Below are positions 58,297-64,000 of a stretch of DNA of 64,000 nt, one piece after another. Source of the DNA: Burkholderiales bacterium Ga0077547 (GTDB taxonomy: Bacteria > Pseudomonadota > Gammaproteobacteria > Burkholderiales > Burkholderiaceae_C); contig LNEY01000008.1 of assembly GCA_001464195.1 (NCBI GenBank), forward strand, positions 24,236 to 88,235, in the 5' to 3' direction. Numbering within the stretch: position 1 is the first letter of the stretch; each line of letters starts with the position of its first letter. The notes under the pieces are model-generated. The model saw only the letters and a program-made list of their open reading frames with translations, searched no databases and was not told the origin of the DNA. The position numbers and the translations under genes are program-made.

Positions 58297-58569
58297 GTGA
58301 ACAAGTCAGAATTGATCGAACACATCGCCAAGCAAGCGGACATTTCCAAGGCGGCCGCGGGTCGCGCTCTCGAGGCGCTCATCGGTGGTGTGAAGTCGAC
58401 GCTCAAAAAGAACAACAGCGTGACGCTCGTCGGTTTCGGCACGTTCAGCGTGACCAAGCGCGCCGCTCGCAGCGGTCGCAACCCGCGCACCGGCGCGGCC
58501 ATCAAAATCAAGGCAGCCAAGGTTCCGAAGTTCCGTCCAGGCAAGGCTCTGAAGGACGCGCTGAAATAG
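58297..58569 (+). CDS. hup: HU-family DNA-binding protein
   Basis: 90 aa from a GTG at 58297 preceded by GAGGGGGA. It has the full HU/IHF fold: [20 protein letters not shown] at the start, the [11 protein letters not shown] beta segment and the DNA-embracing arm with [16 protein letters not shown], then [15 protein letters not shown]. It is a nucleoid-compacting homodimer. Extended reading upstream from 58189 overlaps the promoter and is rejected. hup followed by tRNA-Val and ppiD is a familiar betaproteobacterial order, though lon is not upstream here. Confidence 0.97.
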   Translation: MNKSELIEHIAKQADISKAAAGRALEALIGGVKSTLKKNNSVTLVGFGTFSVTKRAARSGRNPRTGAAIKIKAAKVPKFRPGKALKDALK

Positions 58570-58588
58570 GGCGATCACCAGGCACTGT

Positions 58589-58664
58589 GGGTGCTTAGCT
58601 CAGTTGGTAGAGCGGCGCCCTTACAAGGCGTAGGTCGGGGGTTCGAGCCCCTCAGCACCCACCA
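58589..58664 (+). tRNA. tRNA-Val (anticodon UAC)
   Basis: 76 bases with encoded CCA. Acceptor GGGTGCT pairs with AGCACCC; D-arm TAGCTCAGTTGGTAGA; anticodon loop CTTACAA gives TAC; T-arm GGGGTTCGAGCCCC. Confidence 0.97.
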
Positions 58665-58733
58665 GACGCAGTGCACGCACTCTCGGACATCGGTCTGGGG
58701 CTGCAGATAAAATCAAAGGCAGTCACCGAGCAA

Positions 58734-58757
58734 AGGCGAACCGTGGTTCGCCTTTTT
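58734..58757 (+). terminator. Intrinsic terminator after tRNA-Val
   Basis: AGGCGAACC, a two-base loop, GGTTCGCCT, then TTTT. It separates the hup/tRNA-Val transcript from ppiD. Confidence 0.85.
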
Positions 58758-58837
58758 CGCATTCGGAAACCAAGCTGTTCCGATGTCCGATTTCTCTAAG
58801 CACTGCAGCTTGCCGGTGCATCCATCCGAGGTTGTTG

Positions 58838-60766
58838 ATGTTCGATTTTTTCCGCAAGCACATGCGCTTGCTCCAGTACGCACTGATTGTGCTGATCGTG
58901 CCGTCGTTCGTGTTCCTGGGCGTTGAGGGATACATCGGCCTCAACGAGGGAGCGCGGCAGTCGGTCGCTAAAGTGGCCGGACATTCGATCACCCAGGCCG
59001 AATGGGATGAGTCGCATCGCGAACAGATCGAGCGGGTGCAAAGGCAAAACCCCAACTTCGACCCCAAGCTGTTCGACAGCCCCGAAGCTCGGCAGCAGAC
59101 GCTCGAAGTTCTAATTCGTCAGCGCGTGATGCTGGCGACTGCCGAACAACTGCATCTCACGACCACCGACGACCGCCTGCAGCGTCTCTTTGCCACGGAT
59201 CCGCAGTTCGCCGGGATCCGCAATCCGGATGGCAGCGTCAACAAGGATCTGCTGGCCGCCCAGGGACTGTCCAGCGACGAGTTTGCTCGGCGGCTGCGTC
59301 AGGACCTGTCGGTCAACCAAGTTCTGCTCGGGGTGTCGGGCACTGGCTTTGCCTCGACCACTGCCGCGGACCAGACGCTGGATGCCTTCTTCCAGCAGCG
59401 CGAGGTCGTCTTGCAGCGCTTCGATGCTGCTAGCTACACCGAACGCGTTCAGCCCACCGACGCTGATCTGGAGGCCTATTACAAGGACCCCGCTCATGCC
59501 TCGCAGTTTCAAGCGCCAGAGCAGGCGAGCATTGAGTACGTGGTGCTCGATCTCGATGCAATGGGCCAGCAGGTCTCGATCAACGAAGAAGACCTCTCGC
59601 GGTACTACACCGAAAACGCTGCGCGTTACACCACGCCGGAAGAGCGCCGTGCCAGCCACATCCTGATCGCAGCTGACAAGTCGTTACCCGCGGCTGATCG
59701 CGAGAAAGCCAAGGCCAAGGCCGAGGCCCTGTTGGCCGATCTCTCGAAGGATCCGAGCAGCTTTGCCGAGCTCGCCAAGAAAAACTCGCAAGACCCTGGC
59801 TCGGCGGTCAACGGCGGCGATCTGGACTTCTTTGGTCGCGGTGCGATGGTCAAGCCGTTCGAGGACACGGCGTATGGCCTCAAGGTCGGTGAAACCAGTG
59901 GCGTGATTGAAACTGATTTTGGTTACCACATCATCCGTGTGACGGACCAGCGTGGTGGCGACAAGCGCAGCTTCGAAAGCGTGCGCGCAGAAATTGAGAC
60001 GGAAGTGCGCCGGCAACTGGCGCAACAGAAATTCTCTGAAGCTGCAGCGGACTTCACCAATCTGGTCTATGAGCAATCGGACAGTCTCAATCCGGTGGTG
60101 GACAAATACAAGCTGGAGCTGAAAACGGCGCAGGGTGTAACGCGCCAGCCAGCGCCCAGTTCGACGGGTCCACTCGCTTCACCGAAGTTCCTCGATGCGC
60201 TGTACTCCGACGATGTCTTGCGCAATAAGCGCAACACCGATGCAGTGGAAACTGCGGCCAATCAGCTGGTCTCTGGTCGAGTCGTCCAGTATCAAGCCGC
60301 CCAGGCTCTGCCGCTGGCTGAGGTGAGGGAGCAGGTCCGCGCAGGTGTCGTTGCCGCGCAGGCCGCAGCGCTCGCGCAAGCCGAGGGTAAGGCGCGTCTT
60401 GCCGCGCTGCAGCAGGCGCCGCAAACCGACATAGGTATCGAGCCGCGACAGGTCTCGAGGCTGCAGATTCAGGAGCTCGGCAAGGCCACCACACTGGCGA
60501 TCATGGGCGTCGATCCGAAGAAGCTACCGAGCTTCGTCGGTATCGATCTGGGCGCGGATGGCTATGCCGTCGCGAAGGTCCTGCAGGTCATCGGCCGTGA
60601 TCCCATCGTGGCCGATGCCGCGCAAGCCAAGAACCAATATCAACAGGCCTGGGCCGATGCCGAAGCCCAAGCGTACCTCGGCGCGCTGAAAGAGCGGTTC
60701 AAGGTCCAGATCGATGCCAAGGCGACGGCGAAGACCGCCTCGACCGAGACGGCCGACGGTCGTTGA
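58838..60766 (+). CDS. ppiD: PpiD-type periplasmic peptidyl-prolyl isomerase (SurA_N plus parvulin)
   Basis: 642 aa. One N-terminal transmembrane helix ([21 protein letters not shown] near 11-31) anchors it in the inner membrane. A SurA_N-like chaperone region follows to about 250, then one parvulin domain with [20 protein letters not shown] near 270-289, [20 protein letters not shown] near 322-341 and [12 protein letters not shown] near 361-372. It assists folding of exported proteins. ATG 58838 is preferred over a TTG two codons earlier. Confidence 0.94.
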   Translation: MFDFFRKHMRLLQYALIVLIVPSFVFLGVEGYIGLNEGARQSVAKVAGHSITQAEWDESHREQIERVQRQNPNFDPKLFDSPEARQQTLEVLIRQRVMLATAEQLHLTTTDDRLQRLFATDPQFAGIRNPDGSVNKDLLAAQGLSSDEFARRLRQDLSVNQVLLGVSGTGFASTTAADQTLDAFFQQREVVLQRFDAASYTERVQPTDADLEAYYKDPAHASQFQAPEQASIEYVVLDLDAMGQQVSINEEDLSRYYTENAARYTTPEERRASHILIAADKSLPAADREKAKAKAEALLADLSKDPSSFAELAKKNSQDPGSAVNGGDLDFFGRGAMVKPFEDTAYGLKVGETSGVIETDFGYHIIRVTDQRGGDKRSFESVRAEIETEVRRQLAQQKFSEAAADFTNLVYEQSDSLNPVVDKYKLELKTAQGVTRQPAPSSTGPLASPKFLDALYSDDVLRNKRNTDAVETAANQLVSGRVVQYQAAQALPLAEVREQVRAGVVAAQAAALAQAEGKARLAALQQAPQTDIGIEPRQVSRLQIQELGKATTLAIMGVDPKKLPSFVGIDLGADGYAVAKVLQVIGRDPIVADAAQAKNQYQQAWADAEAQAYLGALKERFKVQIDAKATAKTASTETADGR

Positions 60767-60832
60767 GCCTGATGTCAAGCGGTGTTGTGCAGTGCCTCTG
60801 GGCGCGGGGCATCGCCTATACTTGCAGTCTGC

Positions 60833-60909
60833 GGTGGCTGTAGCTCAGTTGGTAGAGTCCAGGATTGTGATTCCTGTTGTCGTGGGTTCGAGCCCCATCA
60901 GCCACCCCA
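60833..60909 (+). tRNA. tRNA-His (anticodon GUG), island integration site
   Basis: 77 bases with encoded CCA and the extra 5' G (-1) pairing with C73, specific to tRNA-His. Acceptor GTGGCTG pairs with CAGCCAC; anticodon loop TTGTGAT. A TATACT -10-like hexamer lies at 60817-60822. A tyrosine integrase gene begins 145 bases downstream, so its 3' end is the probable attB. Confidence 0.96.
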
Positions 60910-60956
60910 ATATTTCCCTTTAAAATCAACAAGTTAGGAGCTTCGAGGCCTTTCTT

Positions 60957-60977
60957 GGGATAAATCGGGGATAAATC
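60957..60977. repeat. Direct repeat GGGATAAATC (two copies, 11-bp period)
   Basis: Copies at 60957-60966 and 60968-60977 lie between the tRNA-His 3' end and the integrase stop. They are candidates for integrase or excisionase arm-binding sites next to attL; this is inferred from position only. Confidence 0.5.
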
Positions 60978-61053
60978 CGCCGAACAGGCGCTCTCACAGG
61001 GCCGCTCGTTCGGCCGATCGGTCAGCGCTCTTGCTCGCTGCTACGCGAGTGAC

Positions 61054-62210
61054 TCAGCGACCTTTCTTCGGCGCGCTCGTCGAGGCGCTCGGTGCGATGG
61101 CCGCTTCCAGGCGCCCCATCTCCAGCGCGTTCTGACCGCCGTCGATCCACTTCGCATACGTGCGAAGGAACATCTCCACCGAGTGCCCAAGCTGATTGGC
61201 GCAGAACGCTGGCGTCATGCCGGCCATCAGCATCATGGTGGCGTAGGTGTGGCGGGTGTTGTAGGGCGGTCGGTAGCGCATGCCCAGCCGCCTCAGCGTC
61301 GGCTCCCAGTAGCTGCGCCGGAAGGCGCGCTCCTCGAACCAGGGCTGGTCGTAGCGCGGGTCGAGGAAGACGTGCTCGCCCTTGATCTGGGTGTGCTTGC
61401 GCTGACGCTGTACCGCGGCGAGCGCCCTGCTGTTCAGGATCACCTGGCGAGCAGTGTTGGTCTTGGTGTTCAGCTTCTCGACGCCGCGCACGATTGCCCG
61501 GTGCACGAGCAGGTGCTTGCTGGACAGATCGACATCGCGCCAGCGCAGGCCGAAGCTCTCCGAGGTGCGCAAGCCCGTGAAGAACTTGAACTCGACGTAG
61601 TTTGTGATCGGTGCGGGGTAGTGCGCCGCCATGTCGGCGACGATGATCTCGGCCTCTTCGCGCGAGAACGGGTCGGGCAGGGGCCTCTGGTGCTTCGCGC
61701 GCGCGACGGCGCTGACCGGATTGGTCGCGATGGCCTTGTCGGCGACTGCCAGTTCCATTGCCTTGCGCAGCACCGAGACGTAGTTGTTGACGGTCTTGCC
61801 CGTCAGTTCGGGCCGCGAGGCGAGGGCCGTCAGCACGTCGCTGTGCTTGAGCATCCGTACCGGCCTGTCGCCCAGCTTCGAGCCACGCCGATCACAGACC
61901 GCTGCCTTCCAGAACTTGATCGCGCTCGAGTAGCCGGCCGTGGTGGAGACCTCGAGGCGCTGCGCCGACAGCCAGTCGTCGAGCTGCGTGCCGACGGTCT
62001 GCGGCTGACCGACGTCGCCGTCGGCGGGGAAGTATTCGGCGAGCGAGAAACTCTCGAAGCGGATGCGCTCCCGGATCTCCGCCGCCAGGCGATGCGCGTA
62101 CTTCAGGTTGGCCGTCGTCGGTGGCAATGGCTTGCCATCGATGTTCAGGGTGCGGCGCAGCACCTCGCCGTTGTACGTGAACTGGATGCGGATGGCGTTG
62201 CCGCGAACCT

Positions 62211-62235
<25 letters not shown>
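61054..62235 (-). CDS. int: Tyrosine recombinase/phage-type integrase
   Basis: 393 aa. An N-terminal Arm-DNA-binding region (EVRGNAIRIQFTYNGEVLRRTL near 9-30, DUF3596-like) and SAM-like core domain precede the catalytic domain: Arg in FFTGLRTSESFGLRW near 215-229, Lys in NTKTNTARQV near 254-263, R-H-T in NTRHTYATMM near 330-339, His in LGHSVEMF near 351-358 and the Tyr nucleophile in LRTYAKW near 360-366. All catalytic residues are present, so it may be active. The gene reads toward tRNA-His, and its start overlaps the excisionase by 25 bases. Confidence 0.95.
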
Positions 62236-63214
<979 letters not shown>

Positions 63215-63237
63215 ATCGCCAGGGTTGGTCGCGACGC

Positions 63238-63585
63238 TCAGCGACGGTTGGCCGGGCTTCGGCCAACATAGACCGACTTCTGCTTGGCGTCGAAGCCGGT
63301 CGGGGCGATGGCAGTGAGCCCAACGGCGCGCCGATCCAAGCCACTGAAAGTCCAGGTGAAGTCCTGGTTCCGGTCGTTCACGAACTTCACGGTTTCGCCG
63401 TAGTCGATGTTGGGGAGTCTTGCGGTGGACAGATCGATGACCCGCGTCGCCTGTGCAGCACTTGCCGGTTGGCCGTAGATGGACTGGCCGTTCATGAACG
63501 TCTCCGCACCGGCCGCGAATGCGGTGAGGGATGCCGCACCCATGCCGAGGATGGCGATACGTCTGAGGGCGAGGATCAGGTTCAT
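63238..63585 (-). CDS. czcE: CzcE-like periplasmic metal-binding protein
   Basis: 115 aa with a signal peptide (LRRIAILGMGAASLTAFAAGA near 7-26) and a strong AAGGAG ribosome binding site. The mature domain has IDLSTARLPNIDYGETVKFV near 58-77, DFTWTFSGLDRRAVGLTAIAP near 83-103 and SVYVGRSP near the end, the CzcE beta-barrel pattern (GETVxFV...FTWxF...DL..IAP...VYV). CzcE of Cupriavidus binds copper in the periplasm and is encoded after czcRS. Here the upstream gene at the window edge ends like a sensor kinase. The start at 63585 is preferred over a long upstream extension. Confidence 0.8.
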   Translation of the reverse strand: MNLILALRRIAILGMGAASLTAFAAGAETFMNGQSIYGQPASAAQATRVIDLSTARLPNIDYGETVKFVNDRNQDFTWTFSGLDRRAVGLTAIAPTGFDAKQKSVYVGRSPANRR

Positions 63586-63958
63586 GGTGTTCTCCTTCTT
63601 TGCAGGGTTTCGGCCTGGCCGGAGCACGGCCGGCGACGCATCGGCTGCATCGCGACACCACTCTAGAAACCCGCCACCAACCACCGCAGGACGAACACAT
63701 GACAGTCTTGCCATCTTGGCGGCGACCACGGCGGGCTGCTGCAGGCAGCACGGGCAGCCGCCGACGACGCGCTCGGCGTCGAGACGGCATCGGAGTCGTT
63801 CGTGCGCACGCGGCCGGCACCCGGCGGCCACCGCCTGCGCTGCGACCTGGAGCGATGGCACCACGAACTTCGAGTTCCTTGCGATGCCAGCGACATTCGA
63901 TTCATCGGCGATATCGGCTGAGCCGCGCCGGTCGGCCAGGTGAGCCGTCGGGCCTGAG
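63586..63958. other. Gap between the edge sensor gene and czcE, with no complete gene
   Basis: This 373-base stretch holds no complete gene with a start and a recognisable product. The plus-strand fragment at 63703-63921 is described separately. The part next to czcE (63586-63660) should contain its promoter and the ribosome binding site. Confidence 0.5.
63703..63921 (+). pseudogene. Coding-like fragment without a start codon
   Basis: After an in-frame TGA at 63700, an open frame of 72 codons with normal, high-GC third positions runs to TGA 63919-63921. It reads HLGGDHGGLLQAARAAADDA near its start and RLRCDLERWHHELRV near its end. There is no ATG or GTG at a sensible place. It could be the 3' relic of a gene broken during island assembly. 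I do not recognise the family. Confidence 0.35.
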
Positions 63959-64000
63959 TCAAGGATCGCGGAAGACCAGCGTGAACGTCGTCGTCCCGGG
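63959..64000 (-). CDS. C-terminal end of a probable sensor histidine kinase (only 13 residues visible)
   Basis: The right edge cuts this minus-strand gene; the visible end reads PGTTTFTLVFRDP and then TGA. GTTFTL-F is the usual final strand of heavy-metal-type histidine kinase ATPase domains. It lies upstream of the CzcE-like gene on the same strand, matching a czcRSE order, which strengthens an otherwise very short call. Confidence 0.45.
   Translation of the reverse strand, partial: PGTTTFTLVFRDP

Noticed and set aside
63586..63864. 92-residue N-terminal extension of the CzcE-like protein
   Set aside because: Arg/Cys/Ala-rich, and ATG 63585 has an ideal ribosome binding site followed by a signal peptide.

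Overview
The window is GC-rich chromosomal DNA of a betaproteobacterium, most likely a Burkholderiales member of the Leptothrix/Rubrivivax/Methylibium type. This rests on gene neighbourhoods (exbB-exbD-lpxK-Trm112-kdsB-adk; hup-tRNA-Val-ppiD; Ser/Thr kinase-PP2C-rph-rdgB-hemW) and on an EF-P carrying Arg32 next to its rhamnosyltransferase EarP. No database search was possible; all family assignments come from reading motifs.

Layout. (1) 1-10.9 kb is an arsenosugar-type 'radical SAM/selenodomain' locus. A tightly coupled minus-strand operon runs arsS, a VTT-membrane/flavin disulfide reductase fusion, a DUF547 protein, a CofC-like nucleotidyl/glycosyltransferase, a SelD-type FAD oxidoreductase, a periplasmic rhodanese and arsM. 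It is flanked by a TIGR04283-like glycosyltransferase (cut by the left edge) and a plus-strand set of a DPM-synthase-like GT2, a small secreted CxxC protein and a GT-C membrane glycosyltransferase. (2) 11.0-15.6 kb holds an orphan double-ATPase peptide ABC protein and a TonB-ExbB-ExbD-ExbD energy-transduction operon. (3) 15.6-19.5 kb (minus) is an envelope operon: exbB, exbD, lpxK, Trm112, kdsB, adk. (4) 19.5-31 kb holds housekeeping genes: xseA, sodB, DUF192, icd, a ferritin-like diiron protein, yicC, a kinase/phosphatase pair, rph, rdgB, hemW. (5) 31.1-33.9 kb is a two-subunit molybdenum hydroxylase (IorAB type). (6) 34-38.9 kb is cheR-cheD-cheB behind a good FliA-type promoter, then a GGDEF cyclase, a FleN-like ATPase and a truncated globin. 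(7) 38.9-60.8 kb is mostly core metabolism and translation genes (smr, radC, fkpB, ispH, serS, tRNA-Ser, CoA-transferase, pyrD, rpiA, an MnmC with an eroded methyltransferase domain, efp/earP, uvrC, pgsA, hup, tRNA-Val, ppiD). (8) From tRNA-His at 60.8 kb to the right edge is the start of an integrated island: integrase, excisionase, a broken IS3-family transposase and a CzcE-like metal-binding protein behind what looks like the 3' end of a sensor kinase.

How they work together. ArsM should methylate arsenite, and ArsS should then attach a 5'-deoxyadenosyl-type group to the dimethylated arsenic. The flanking sugar-transfer and thiol-redox genes are candidates for later glycosylation, lipid linkage or thiol supply. 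The island begins what may be a second metal-related locus of czcRSE type. The strongest unexplained structures are the arsenosugar-associated accessory genes, the nested inverted repeat between the CoA-transferase and pyrD, the degenerate MnmC methyltransferase half, and the left end of the tRNA-His island.
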